A DNA stretch of 40,935 nt from Desulfovibrio sp. (GTDB taxonomy: Bacteria > Desulfobacterota > Desulfovibrionia > Desulfovibrionales > Desulfovibrionaceae). Of this stretch, positions 31,868 to 40,580 are shown piece after piece; the first letter of the stretch is position 1; each line of letters opens with the position of its first letter. The notes below the pieces were generated by a model. It was not told where the DNA came from. It saw only the letters and a program-made list of their open reading frames with translations, and did no database searches. Location: positions 1 through 40,935 of the forward strand of contig JAILPJ010000106.1 of NCBI GenBank assembly GCA_024699605.1, written 5' to 3'. A program made the position numbers and the translations under genes.

Positions 31868-32236
31868 ACTCTTGTTCTTGCTTTGCTCATCTGGTTCTTT
31901 GGTGGCGGACTGTTATCAACACTGATGCAGTTTTTTCTGCTCTCGGTGGTCCGCAAAAGCTCCCGCAGAGAAACTCCGTGCCTCAAAAGCGGCTTCTGCT
32001 TTTCCCTTTTGCGTATGGCTCTCGTCTGCTGGCTTTGTTGCCTCTTTCTTGAGCTTCCGGCCAAGGATCAAATCATCAAGATCATTGTCTTTGCCGATGT
32101 GCTGGCTACAGCCGTTCACGCCTTTTATGCCGTACGCCGTTATGGCTCCTTTGCCAGACGCAGCGGCTATCGTACAGGCATGAACTTGGGTTCTCTCTTC
32201 TTTGGCATTGCCTACATCGTCTGGGCCGTATTCTAG
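31865..32236 (+). CDS. Small membrane protein of unknown function
   Basis: This 123-residue protein from the ATG at 31865 (MTLVLALLIWFFGGG) has four hydrophobic segments and a basic linker (VVRKSSRRETP). The start at 31841 would add only residues encoded by the leader hairpin. No family is recognised. It ends about 50 nt before a bidirectional terminator. Confidence 0.65.
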   Translation: MTLVLALLIWFFGGGLLSTLMQFFLLSVVRKSSRRETPCLKSGFCFSLLRMALVCWLCCLFLELPAKDQIIKIIVFADVLATAVHAFYAVRRYGSFARRSGYRTGMNLGSLFFGIAYIVWAVF

Positions 32237-32278
32237 GCCTTTTTTATCCGTTCCTGCCTCAAAGCCAATCCCGGACAC

Positions 32279-32316
32279 AAAAAAAAGAACAAGAGAGCCT
32301 TCGCCCTCTTGTTCCC
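32279..32316. terminator. Bidirectional terminator between convergent genes
   Basis: GAACAAGAG pairs with CTCTTGTTC (32287-32314). On the minus strand it is followed by eight or more T residues, serving the gene at 32344-32886; on the plus strand it follows the membrane protein gene. Confidence 0.85.
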
Positions 32317-32343
32317 ATCTTGCTCGCAAGATCAGAGCAACTC

Positions 32344-32886
32344 TTACGCCAGCAACGCTAGGTAGTCGCTGCGCTTTTCCGCACCGGGAGCAATATCCAC
32401 CCGCAAAGCGTGCAGATCTGTCACACAGGTGTCTTCCTGCCTGTTGAGCGCAAGCTCACGCTCCTGCAAATCTTCCCAATTGCTGATCTCACACGCCAGG
32501 ATGGCCTCGGCAAAGTCGGCATTTTCTTCCTCACTGCGCATGCAGCGACCGCGCGGAATGTCATGCCAGATCACTCCGGTGCCAGTGCGCATCTGCTGCT
32601 TGTGTTCGGCCTCTTTCTGGAAAATGGCAATACGTTCCTGGCTGAGCAGCATCTTGTGCATATTCTCCTCATTCATGGCCGCGATACGATTGAGATTTTC
32701 CGCTGTACGATCCAGAAACTCAACCGGCTTCTCGCTCTCGTCATTGCCTGAAAAAAACCATTTGCTCAAGACGCGCCGTAAGCCTGAAAATCGCCCCCAG
32801 GATTTTTGCGACTCGTGCCGACTATTGGCCGCAAGACCCTGACGCCACGTGCGCACGCCTTCCATCTGACCAGTGCTTGTCGCCAT
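32344..32886 (-). CDS. Hypothetical protein with a coiled-coil-like centre
   Basis: This 180-residue protein has GAGGAG before the ATG at 32886. The first 50 residues are basic and low in hydrophobicity (TWRQGLAANSRHESQK). A heptad-like region follows (ENLNRIAAMNEENMHKMLL then QERIAIFQKEAEHKQQ), ending in an acidic helix. No transmembrane segment and no named domain are seen. Confidence 0.65.
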   Translation of the reverse strand: MATSTGQMEGVRTWRQGLAANSRHESQKSWGRFSGLRRVLSKWFFSGNDESEKPVEFLDRTAENLNRIAAMNEENMHKMLLSQERIAIFQKEAEHKQQMRTGTGVIWHDIPRGRCMRSEEENADFAEAILACEISNWEDLQERELALNRQEDTCVTDLHALRVDIAPGAEKRSDYLALLA

Positions 32887-33162
32887 TGTCTACTCCTCGT
32901 TTGTCCTCTGTGAGCACTGTAGAGCTTGTTCTCTTTGACAAAGCCATGCCTTATGACACATTTTTTCAAAGCTGATTATGGACAACACTTTTCTAGGAAA
33001 AAACTGCTCTGTGTTGAAATTTATGCAAAATATATACCTATCCTAGCATTGCTATTGGCAAAAAAGCCCATGGAACTGAGACAGAACGACTCCAAGAAGA
33101 CAGACGAAAAAACAAGCAAGAACTCGGAAAGACTCCGAAGCAAAACAGCGAGAAAAAACAAG
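32887..33162. other. Divergent promoter region
   Basis: AT-rich spacer between the minus-strand gene at 32344 and the plus-strand gene at 33219. The plus frame is rich in Lys and Ser without a start or family. It presumably carries both promoters. Confidence 0.4.
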
Positions 33163-33221
33163 GGAGGCGGCGTTTCTTCCTCGTCGTGAACGGCGAGATA
33201 CCCACGCCGAAATCGTTGATG
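33163..33221 (+). promoter_or_regulatory. Structured translation-initiation leader, copy C
   Basis: GGAGG (33163-33167), CGGCG (33168-33172), hairpin CTCGTC/GGCGAG (33180-33197, loop GTGAAC), CGCCG (33205-33209), 9 nt, ATG (33219-33221). The looped-out segment is again 32 nt. The hairpin differs in sequence from copies A and B but keeps about six base pairs. Confidence 0.7.
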
Positions 33222-34190
33222 GAAACCTGCGACGTAGCGCTCAATATTTTTGCCAAGCCCTATCAGACGGCACTTGCCATTCTCAGCCTGCTCGCCAACT
33301 GCCAAAATCAGATCGGCACCATCTGGCTGCAGTTTGAACCGGCGGGTTCGCGCTTTGACAGCACGAGCCCCTACGCCATCGCCTACTATCTGAACGAGGT
33401 GATCAAATTTCCCTGTGTCGTCTTTCAGCCCAAGGACTGGTTTGACTGTGCTGTGGCTGAGCCTTCCCGTCTCCTGCGGGATGAAGCGTATCGTCTTGGC
33501 CTGCGCTTTGAATACGCCATGGAACACAGTCAAAGCCGGCTGTTGTTCCTCATGCACAATGATGTGCTGATTCTGAAAAATCTGCTTACCCCCATGATGG
33601 CAGAAATGGGTGAGGCCTTTGCCATTGGCCCCCTCGGTCAATGCTGGAACTGCCCTGCCAGCTCGGCCTCACTGATGCAGACAAGCTTGCAGCGACCGGC
33701 CTGTCGTCCTGAAGCGTATGCCAAGACCCAGTTAAGCTATGCTGAGCTTTGCCAGCTCTACAAGGCTTCGGACGCAGTCGGGCAATTCAAACGCAGTTAC
33801 AGCGATGGCCTGGCAACACTTGGCGATCAACCTTGGCCTTTGCCTGAATGCCGCATCAATGAATGGGCGTGCCTGCTCGACCTCAAAAAAACACGCCCCC
33901 TGACAATGCCAGAGGGCGCAGCACTCCCCTTGGGAGCCTATGCACAGTGCGGTTCACATACCTTGGATATTGGCGTGGCCTGGTTCAGAGCCATGCACGC
34001 CCATGGCCTGCACGCCAAACATTTTGCCACGGCTGGCTGGTTAGAACACTGGGTAGGAACAGGTCACAAAAGCCGTCTGCGCTATACACAGGCTGAAGAG
34101 CATGCCAAAGCGCTGTTACAACGGTTTTTCCCCCACTATCTGCTCTGGCTCAACAAGCAGAGCCAGTTCTCCAATCTACCTGTCCGCTAG
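33219..34190 (+). CDS. Hypothetical protein, glycosyltransferase-like
   Basis: This 323-residue soluble protein begins METCDVALNIFAKPYQTAL. The alternating strand-helix pattern and LLFLMHNDVLILKNLL near residue 115, where a DxD-like acidic pair is expected, resemble GT-A glycosyltransferases, but the DxD motif is not clear. An SD is absent close to the ATG; leader copy C supplies GGAGG from a distance. The stop lies at the very edge of the inverted repeat at 34187. The family remains uncertain. Confidence 0.55.
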   Translation: METCDVALNIFAKPYQTALAILSLLANCQNQIGTIWLQFEPAGSRFDSTSPYAIAYYLNEVIKFPCVVFQPKDWFDCAVAEPSRLLRDEAYRLGLRFEYAMEHSQSRLLFLMHNDVLILKNLLTPMMAEMGEAFAIGPLGQCWNCPASSASLMQTSLQRPACRPEAYAKTQLSYAELCQLYKASDAVGQFKRSYSDGLATLGDQPWPLPECRINEWACLLDLKKTRPLTMPEGAALPLGAYAQCGSHTLDIGVAWFRAMHAHGLHAKHFATAGWLEHWVGTGHKSRLRYTQAEEHAKALLQRFFPHYLLWLNKQSQFSNLPVR

Positions 34191-34318
34191 CCACAGCCCT
34201 TCCGTTTTTTAGGGATGCATGAGGATCCTTGCCTACGATCCGTGCCAAGTGTATGGCACGTTTCCATCAATAAGGAGTATGTGTCCGTCCCGAAGCCGCA
34301 AAGCAGGGGACATTTCTG
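34187..34318 (+). repeat. Left inverted repeat of a 1.9-kb cassette
   Basis: About 132 bp, matching the reverse complement of 35922-36054 at roughly 90% with one 1-bp indel near the middle. It begins CTAGCCACAG, includes TTTTTTAGGGATGCATGAGG and ends CATTTCTG. It includes a small SD-plus-ATG (AAGGAGTATG). It starts at the stop codon of the preceding gene. Confidence 0.85.
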
Positions 34319-34336
34319 ATCGAGATAATTTTTTGG

Positions 34337-34576
34337 CTACTGTTTTCCGTATTCTTCTAGAGGATGTGTCGAGGATAGGCAGTATCCTACAACCTCCTCA
34401 AAACGGGCAACAGACATGTTGATTGTCTGCGCTGCGTCCTGGAGAGTTATCAATCCTTCATCAGCAGCCCGTAGCAACGTTCCCAAGGTCTTCATGCCAA
34501 GGTTGTAGCGAGCCAGCGTATTGGGATTCGGGCCGCCTGTGGAATCTTTTTGGCATAAAACTTCTATACGCCCCAC
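34337..34576 (-). CDS. Small HTH-like protein inside the inverted-repeat cassette
   Basis: This 79-residue product has a helical core LRAADEGLITLQDAAQTINM then SVARFEEVVG that reads like an antitoxin or small DNA-binding domain. It starts with MGRIEVLCQKDSTGG, with no strong SD. The function is unknown. It could also be a gene remnant. Confidence 0.45.
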   Translation of the reverse strand: MGRIEVLCQKDSTGGPNPNTLARYNLGMKTLGTLLRAADEGLITLQDAAQTINMSVARFEEVVGYCLSSTHPLEEYGKQ

Positions 34577-34645
34577 AGCAAGGAACCATTTTGATCTGTG
34601 ACTTTAAAAGATTCTTGTTTATTGAGGGGGCTGAAGGAGTGTAAT

Positions 34646-35281
34646 ATGGCAGCACTTAGTGACTCCCAAATCCTGGATCTAATCCATGCTCAGCAACTAC
34701 AAATTGAACCACTGATTGCAGACAATGTGCAGCCTGCCAGTGTAGATCTTACTCTGCATAAAACGATTTCGCTCTTGAGGCCTGGCGATGAGCCAATAGA
34801 CAGTAAAAGCATAAAAGCAGACAAGGACTCTCTTTTTGAGGAGTTGGAAATACCAGCAGACGGATACATCCTTCAGCCCATGGGCTATGTTATTGGACAC
34901 TCTTCAGAGTTCATTGCGCTGCCTCAAAATGTGAACGGAGTGATTCTTAACCGGAATAGCCTAGCCCAAATAGGCATAGATGTTACACCCAGTGCATACA
35001 TTAATCCTGGTTTTTCTGGACGGAAAACAATTTTAATTCATAATTTCGGAAGACGAAGCGTCATTCTTCATAAGGGTATGCGTATTTGCCAACTTGTTCT
35101 TTTTGCGCTTGGTGCAGCCTCATTACGAAGCTACGATGACAGACACAAAGAAAGCCACATTATAGATTACGCAAGAAGTTGTGTTGGATCTGATGTTCTA
35201 ATTGAAGGATCAAGTCACAATTTGGATAATTCTCTTTCAAAGATCCTCGATAATATGCTTCAAAAAGCAAAGCAGGGTTAG
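34646..35281 (+). CDS. dCTP deaminase/dUTPase-fold protein with altered active site
   Basis: This 211-residue protein from the ATG at 34646 (behind AAGGAG) belongs to the Dcd/dUTPase family: NVQPASVDLTLHKTISLLRP, VILNRNSLAQIGIDVTPSAY and NPGFSGRKTILIHNFG, then MRICQLVLF. In E. coli Dcd the corresponding segment is GRSSLARLG with catalytic Arg115, and the nucleophile activator Glu138 lies in VLEFYN. Here those positions read Gln (SLAQ) and a hydrophobic residue, so deamination is unlikely. The fold may act as a nucleotide sensor or a dUTPase-like binder. AT-rich codon use sets it apart from its neighbours. Residue alignment is by eye. Confidence 0.75.
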   Translation: MAALSDSQILDLIHAQQLQIEPLIADNVQPASVDLTLHKTISLLRPGDEPIDSKSIKADKDSLFEELEIPADGYILQPMGYVIGHSSEFIALPQNVNGVILNRNSLAQIGIDVTPSAYINPGFSGRKTILIHNFGRRSVILHKGMRICQLVLFALGAASLRSYDDRHKESHIIDYARSCVGSDVLIEGSSHNLDNSLSKILDNMLQKAKQG

Positions 35282-35733
35282 GCAGGGATCCAATAGAAGC
35301 GAGACAGAGCCTTAGAGATTTTTTACTAAAAGAAACTGATCTTCATAAGCGTATCTTAACTAAAGCGGCAAGGAATGATCTCACAGAAATCTGCCAGTCC
35401 ATAGGTGAAAGCAGAGAATCTTTTTCTAATAATGAAATCAAAACGTATATAGCTGCTAACTACTCTGAATTACATAAAAGAACCATAGAAGCAGTAGAAT
35501 AGGTCTGTAAAAGACTTCTTCCTGAAAAGAAATTGATATATCTTACCAGACAATTCGCTATAATTTCCGCGCTTTTAATACCAGCTTTGATATCGTTGTG
35601 TGCATATCTGATGACGCTCGTAAAGAATCAGCCGATAGACGCAACTAATGCTGGTATGTGTCTGGCAAGCATTCTATTTCTTGTTGTCTTCCTGATAGCG
35701 TCAGCATCATTTTTTCTGCGAAATAGGAAATAG
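35254..35733 (+). pseudogene. Interrupted gene for a helical protein with two C-terminal membrane segments
   Basis: One frame is open from 35254 to 35733 except for an amber TAG at 35500-35502. It has no ATG start; the first part overlaps the end of the Dcd-like gene in another frame. The first 75 residues are helical and charged (ARQSLRDFLLKETDLHKRIL), and after the TAG a two-helix membrane part follows (FAIISALLIPALISLCAYL and CLASILFLVVFLIASASFF). A soluble part plus two TM helices recalls membrane effectors of defence systems, but the gene is broken here. Confidence 0.55.
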
Positions 35734-35827
35734 ATTGTGAAATCATCCCCCCTCTCCGGGGGGTATGCTGTCGGGCACACTGCTAAGCTACGAGCATATG
35801 GCCCCGGCATCCTCGGATGTCGGCTTG

Positions 35828-35862
35828 GGCTCACCTTCCATGGAGGGTGAGCTCTTCTTTTT
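35828..35862 (+). terminator. Rho-independent terminator
   Basis: GCTCACC pairs with GGTGAGC around a short loop (TTCCATGGAG), followed by TCTTCTTTTT. It ends the transcript of the cassette genes. Confidence 0.75.
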
Positions 35863-35921
35863 CCCTATGCACATTTCAAATTTTCATACGCGTAGCATAG
35901 TTACAGAACGAGCTACTAGGC

Positions 35922-36054
35922 CAGAAATGACACTTGCTTTGCGGCTTAGGGACGGATTCATACTCCTTATTGATGGAAACGTACCATACTCTTGGCACGG
36001 ATCGTAGGCTAGGGATCCTCATGCATCCCTAAAAAACTGAAGAACTGTGGCTAG
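35922..36054 (-). repeat. Right inverted repeat of the 1.9-kb cassette
   Basis: Reverse-complement partner of 34187-34318, about 90% identical. It ends at CTGTGGCTAG (36045-36054), which overlaps the stop of the neighbouring Sel1-repeat gene. With the left copy it brackets the Dcd-like gene. Confidence 0.85.
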
Positions 36055-36686
36055 ACGCGCCGGGAGACTGTCTGGACATGCAGACGCGCTGTCTCGTTGC
36101 CCAGTTCTGCAGCACGCTCATACCATTTTCGCGCTTCAGAAAGATTCAAAGCCACCCCGCGCCCGCTTTCATAAAGTCTGGCAAGGGCCACCTGAGCATC
36201 GTCGTCATCGTTTTCCGCCGCACGTAAGTACCAGTAGGCCGCAAGCTGCTCGTCCTGGGGTACGCCCAGCCCTTTTTCATAAAGCCTGGCAAGCCAAAGC
36301 TGAGCCACGGCATGATCCTGTTCGGCGGCGCGCCTGTAGCAATTGGCTGCCGCCTGATAATCCTGCGCAAGTCCATCGCCCTCGGCATAGAGCACTCCTA
36401 AGGCCACAAGCGCCAAGGCATGGCCCTGATCCGCGGCTTTTTGATACCATTGGGCTGCCATCTGGGCATCCTCTTTGACGATTTCTCCTTCATCGTAGAG
36501 CCAGCCCAAAGCGTATTGTGCCTCAGCATGCCCCTGTTTGGCTGCTTTTTCATACCAGGCGCAGGCCTGGCGTCCATCCACAGGCAAACCGCAGAGCCCT
36601 TCGGCGTACATCGCACCCAGCCTCCATTGCGCATCCGCAAGTCCCTTTTCGGCCAGAGGCCGAATACAGGCTTCTCTTTCGTCCAT
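36051..36686 (-). CDS. Sel1-like repeat (TPR-type) protein
   Basis: This 211-residue protein is made of about five Sel1 repeats with the AQxxLGxxYxxG pattern: AQWRLGAMYAEG, AQYALGWLYDEG, ALVALGVLYAEGDG, AQLWLARLYEKG and AQVALARLYESGRG. These act as protein-binding scaffolds. No signal peptide is seen. The start at ATG 36686 (MDEREACIRPLAEKG) is preferred over an upstream TTG; GTG just before is also possible. It reads towards the inverted repeat, which begins at its stop. Confidence 0.85.
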   Translation of the reverse strand: MDEREACIRPLAEKGLADAQWRLGAMYAEGLCGLPVDGRQACAWYEKAAKQGHAEAQYALGWLYDEGEIVKEDAQMAAQWYQKAADQGHALALVALGVLYAEGDGLAQDYQAAANCYRRAAEQDHAVAQLWLARLYEKGLGVPQDEQLAAYWYLRAAENDDDDAQVALARLYESGRGVALNLSEARKWYERAAELGNETARLHVQTVSRRV

Positions 36687-36936
36687 CACCCTATCCAACA
36701 GTTCAGTGTCAACACAAGTCCCGCCTTCGCACAGACCAATTCTCAGCAATCTTTATCTTCTAGTCGTCCAACCTTGCGAGGGGCTTTTTTTCTGTGAAGC
36801 CTCTCATGACTAACATCATGTGTTCCTCATGCCGCCAATGGACCCAAGGCTCTTTGCCATCGCCCTTGAGAGCGTCGCGGTGCCTATCGCTCTCTACGGG
36901 ACAGACTTGAGAAACTTTTGCGCCAGAAAGACATGA

Positions 36937-38028
36937 CTATTGCCGTAACACGATTTCCAGGACATCAAGGGCCGCCTGAACAAGATGCATTTGCGCCTGT
37001 TCTCCCATATGTCCTAAACGAAAAACCTTACCGGCCATGGGACCAAAGCTGCCGGCGACAATAAGTCCCCGTTTACGTAACGCTTCTTGCCAGGCAGGCC
37101 AGGTATACGCAGAAGGAAGTTTGGCACAGGTTACCGTTGGCGAGGCAAAGGAAGGATCTCGTGGCCAAAGAGCAAGACCAAGCGTGGCTAAGGATTTCAG
37201 CACAAATTGTTGGCAGCTGAGGTGACGCTGAAAAACATTGTCTAGGCCTTCCTGAAAAATCGCCGTCAAGGAAGCATTGAGAGCAGCCATCCCATGCCAA
37301 TTGGGCGTATAGGGGCAGCGCCCGTCCTGATAGATGGAACGGAATGGCAAAAGCGCATCATAGCCCTGATAGTTGACTTCCTCCATTCTGGCAAAGGCCG
37401 CAGGACTCACACTGGCAAAGCAGAGAGAAGGAGGCAGGGAGAGACATTTTTGCGAACCGCCCAAAGCTAAATCAACCTGCCAGGCATCCACAGCAATTGG
37501 TGTACCGCCAATACTGGACACCATGTCCACATAAAAAAGCGGAATGCCCAAATCCTTTTTGATTTTGGCCAGCCCTTCCAAAGGATTGAGCGTTCCGGAC
37601 GGCGTTTCGCAATGACAGGCACAGAGCAGTGTTGGCTGAAAAGCCGCCGCTTTGTCAAAAATCTGCGAGAGAACTGCCGCATCGACAACGCTCGCAAAGT
37701 CAAGGGAAAAGATCTCCGTTTGGCAGCCGAGGCTTTTCGCCATCGCAAACATGCCCTGGCTAAAAACGCCATTGGCCACAACAAAAACGCGATCGTGCTC
37801 CGTAACCACACTTTTCAGAGCGCCCCACAAGGCAAGCATGCCTTCCCCGCTCATGATCAGCACACGGTTCTTGGTGCCCATCAGTTTTTGCAGGCCACGC
37901 TCACAGGCGGCATACAGGGGAAGAAAATCCGCATCAATCTGTCCTGAAGGATAGTCGGCGCTGAGGGCATCAAGGACGTATTGGGGAATGGTGACAGGAC
38001 CTGGAACCATGGGAATAGGCGCATACAT
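36937..38028 (-). CDS. Class V aminotransferase (serine/alanine-glyoxylate-type)
   Basis: This 363-residue PLP enzyme is from the ATG at 38028 (MYAPIPMVPGPVTIPQ), behind AGAGGAG; an upstream frame to 38085 lacks an SD. The family N-terminus MVPGPVTIP, the strand with CHCETPSGTLNP, VDMVSSIGGTP and the PLP-lysine segment LALGGSQKCLSLPPSL are intact. It probably uses alanine, serine or a related amine with glyoxylate or pyruvate. The actual substrate cannot be decided. It stands alone, with 840 nt of gene-free DNA upstream. Confidence 0.88.
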   Translation of the reverse strand: MYAPIPMVPGPVTIPQYVLDALSADYPSGQIDADFLPLYAACERGLQKLMGTKNRVLIMSGEGMLALWGALKSVVTEHDRVFVVANGVFSQGMFAMAKSLGCQTEIFSLDFASVVDAAVLSQIFDKAAAFQPTLLCACHCETPSGTLNPLEGLAKIKKDLGIPLFYVDMVSSIGGTPIAVDAWQVDLALGGSQKCLSLPPSLCFASVSPAAFARMEEVNYQGYDALLPFRSIYQDGRCPYTPNWHGMAALNASLTAIFQEGLDNVFQRHLSCQQFVLKSLATLGLALWPRDPSFASPTVTCAKLPSAYTWPAWQEALRKRGLIVAGSFGPMAGKVFRLGHMGEQAQMHLVQAALDVLEIVLRQ

Positions 38029-38868
38029 CGGAAACTCCTCTGGTGTGTCTGGGGACAAACAAAACAAGGCAGACCAATGACTCAAGGACTAAGAGCAAGA
38101 GCGATCAGCTTCATTGTCAACAATCGGAGCTGCTCCCAACTGCTTGCAAGGTGGCAAAGACGAATGTCTCCTGACAGCGAAGAAACTCCACGGAAGACAT
38201 CGTAAAGACGTATTCCTAATGAGGCACCTATGCGAATACGCCCAACAAAGCAAGCAAAAATTGACGTTGTGGGAGTGGGCCTTTTTTCAAGCCGCAAGGC
38301 GAATCTTTCCGGTCAGCCTCAGGCTTTGCCCACCGTTATGGAAAACCGACATAATATTATAAATCTTTATATTTTTCCATTCTTCTCATCACTACGCTTT
38401 CGTGTCCGCTTTTGCCCAAGCGCGTTTCGTTTGCTGTAACGCTCCAAGGGCTGACATTCCCCAGATGAAAATATTTTGCATGCCAGCATACGGTTATGCT
38501 AAAAACCTATGGGTTCTGCTTGAACAGGCGATATCAACAGTTTTTTATGTCAATAAATTGTTAAAGATTTTCAACGTTTAAAGAGACAGGACGCAGCCTG
38601 CCTGGACGAACTACCAGATGGCCTAAAAAATCAGCTCGTGCCAAGACAAAAAGTGATTCTTACCTACCCGAAACGTTCTTTGGCGCAACACACGCAAATG
38701 CGGACGAAAGTCCCCGTCCGGCAATATCTTGAGTGAGCCCTACTCAATATAGCCAATTTGACCTCGGCAAGAACATATGCCATAAGTCAGTTTTTTACAC
38801 GCAAGAAGTACAGACGACTTCGTACCTTGGGGCCAGACGAAAACATTGCCCACAGAAGGATTCGCTAG
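38029..38868. other. Long intergenic region between the aminotransferase and folE
   Basis: I see no gene with family support. The middle (38340-38400 and 38520-38580) is AT-rich and probably holds promoters for both neighbours. Short basic reading frames are chance. Confidence 0.45.
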
Positions 38869-39429
38869 ATGATTGATCACGAGAAGATTTGCACAGCGGT
38901 CCGTCTCTTCCTCGAAGGGATCGGCGAAGATCCCAGCCGTGAAGGGCTCAGGGACACCCCCGCCAGAGTGGCACGCATGTGTGAAGAACTCTTTCAGGGC
39001 TACGGCCAGAATGCCAAAGAACATCTCGCAACCCAGTTCTCAACACCCCATAACGGCCTTGTCATGGAGAAAGACATCAGCTTCTACTCCATGTGTGAAC
39101 ACCACCTCCTGCCCTTTTTCGGGCGCATTCATATTGCCTATATTTCCAATGGCAAGGTGCTTGGCTTAAGCAAACTCGCGCGTACGGTGGAGGTCTACTG
39201 CCGCAGACTGCAGATTCAGGAGACCTTAGGCTATGACATCGCTTCCTCCATCATGCATGAACTTGCGCCCAAGGGCGTCATGGTGGTGATCAAGGCCAGC
39301 CATATGTGCATGAGCATGCGCGGCATTAAGAAAGACTGCGCGGAAACGTTGACGGTTGCCACACTGGGCTGTTTTCAGGAAGATAAGGAACTGATGAATT
39401 CCTGTATGCGCGAACTGCTCAATGCCTGA
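38869..39429 (+). CDS. folE: GTP cyclohydrolase I
   Basis: This 186-residue enzyme catalyses the first step to tetrahydrofolate and queuosine precursors, converting GTP to dihydroneopterin triphosphate. The zinc ligands are Cys and His in [14 protein letters not shown] and the later Cys in SHMCMSMRG. The N-terminal [17 protein letters not shown] and [17 protein letters not shown] are diagnostic. Length is typical. AAGGA lies 8 nt before the ATG. It is monocistronic as far as seen. Confidence 0.95.
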   Translation: MIDHEKICTAVRLFLEGIGEDPSREGLRDTPARVARMCEELFQGYGQNAKEHLATQFSTPHNGLVMEKDISFYSMCEHHLLPFFGRIHIAYISNGKVLGLSKLARTVEVYCRRLQIQETLGYDIASSIMHELAPKGVMVVIKASHMCMSMRGIKKDCAETLTVATLGCFQEDKELMNSCMRELLNA

Positions 39430-39704
39430 GCTTAAGCCAAGCATCTTTTCCATTGACGAATCCAAGCCAACAACGTATTCAAAAACTTGGCACACGTCAC
39501 AGCACTTCACCGTCCGGCATCCCTATTGCCGCTGCCAAGAGCACGGTGAAAGAGGCAGTGCTTCTGACGCAACGTGTTTTGGTAAACACAAGTTTCCTGC
39601 TTGGGGAACGTGCCGAATTCTTTTCCCTGCAAGGGACCAGCAAAGATGTGCGGGCGTCTGAGCGGTTCTTAACGGCGGGTCATTTTTCAAAAGGAGAGCG
39701 TTGA

Positions 39705-40400
39705 ATGAAAAAACTTCTTTTGGCTGCATTGCTGACAGTTGCCCTTGCTGTGCCAGCATTTGCCGGCGATTCCGGTGTCTACGCCGGAATCAAGGTTATG
39801 GACTCCTATCAGAGTACAGGCGACATCTCCACCAGTGGAAGAGCTGGAGCCTTTGACACCAAGAGCTATTCACAGAATACCTTTGGTGGCGGTATTTTTT
39901 TGGGCTACGATTTTTTTAAACAGCACAATACGCCCATTCGTGCCGAAGTTGAATTCGCCATGCGCAGCAGCGTGAACACCGACTATGATCTCAAGCGGCG
40001 TTTCCCCGGCGTTTCCGGCGCCAATCTCAAGAGCGAATACAATATGCACACCATCATGGCCAATGCCTATTACGACTTCCACAACGACTCCCCGTTCACA
40101 CCCTATGTCGGCGGCGGACTGGGTCTGGCCATTATCAATAGCAAATACGAAGCTGAAGTCTTCAACAACAGCGGTTCATCCATCAGCGACAGCTATAATA
40201 CTTCCAATACCGCACTGGCCTACAATCTGGGCGTAGGCTGCTCATACGATTTCACAGACGCTCTGACCGCAGATTTTGCCTATCGCTTTGTGGGTACGAG
40301 CTTCCACGAAACCGATAAGAGTCTCGGCGGAACAAAATTTAAAGTCGGTATGGCCAACTACGCCAACGAATTTAGCATGGGTCTGCGCTTCAACTTCTAG
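39705..40400 (+). CDS. Outer-membrane beta-barrel protein (Opa/OmpA-barrel-like)
   Basis: This 231-residue protein begins with a signal peptide (MKKLLLAALLTVALAVPAFA, cleaved before GDSGVY). The rest is alternating beta strands with aromatic girdles (FFGGGIFLGYDFF-type, TPYVGGGLGLAIINS, LAYNLGVGCSYDF) and ends SMGLRFNF with the terminal Phe required for BAM insertion. An eight-stranded barrel is expected. AAAGGAG precedes the ATG. A strong terminator follows. The function may be structural or adhesive. Confidence 0.85.
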   Translation: MKKLLLAALLTVALAVPAFAGDSGVYAGIKVMDSYQSTGDISTSGRAGAFDTKSYSQNTFGGGIFLGYDFFKQHNTPIRAEVEFAMRSSVNTDYDLKRRFPGVSGANLKSEYNMHTIMANAYYDFHNDSPFTPYVGGGLGLAIINSKYEAEVFNNSGSSISDSYNTSNTALAYNLGVGCSYDFTDALTADFAYRFVGTSFHETDKSLGGTKFKVGMANYANEFSMGLRFNF

Positions 40401-40419
40401 CCGTCAGTTTTCCAATCAA

Positions 40420-40460
40420 AAAGGGCGCTCTGTCTCGCACAGAGCGCCCTTTCTTATTTT
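40420..40460 (+). terminator. Terminator after the beta-barrel gene
   Basis: AAAGGGCGCTCTG pairs with CAGAGCGCCCTTT around TCTCGCA and runs into TCTTATTTTG. Confidence 0.9.
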
Positions 40461-40463
40461 GTG

Positions 40464-40525
40464 TGGCGGCCGAGCTAGCAAAGAAATGCCTACACCTTGC
40501 CACGCAGAGGGATAAATCGGCCGCC
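40464..40525. repeat. Inverted repeat GGCGGCCGA/TCGGCCGCC
   Basis: Perfect 9-bp arms enclose a 44-nt loop just past the terminator. It could be an RNA hairpin or a recombination site. No reading frame fits. Confidence 0.4.
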
Positions 40526-40580
40526 CCCATGCTTGCCTGACAAATTGGCAAGACGCAAGGCACAGTGGGTCTAAAAATCC

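Noticed and set aside
35260-35275. Programmed frameshift joining the Dcd-like gene to the two-TM frame at CAAAAAGC.
   Set aside because: The codon phasing does not fit a -1 slippery heptamer, and the downstream frame also contains an amber stop.
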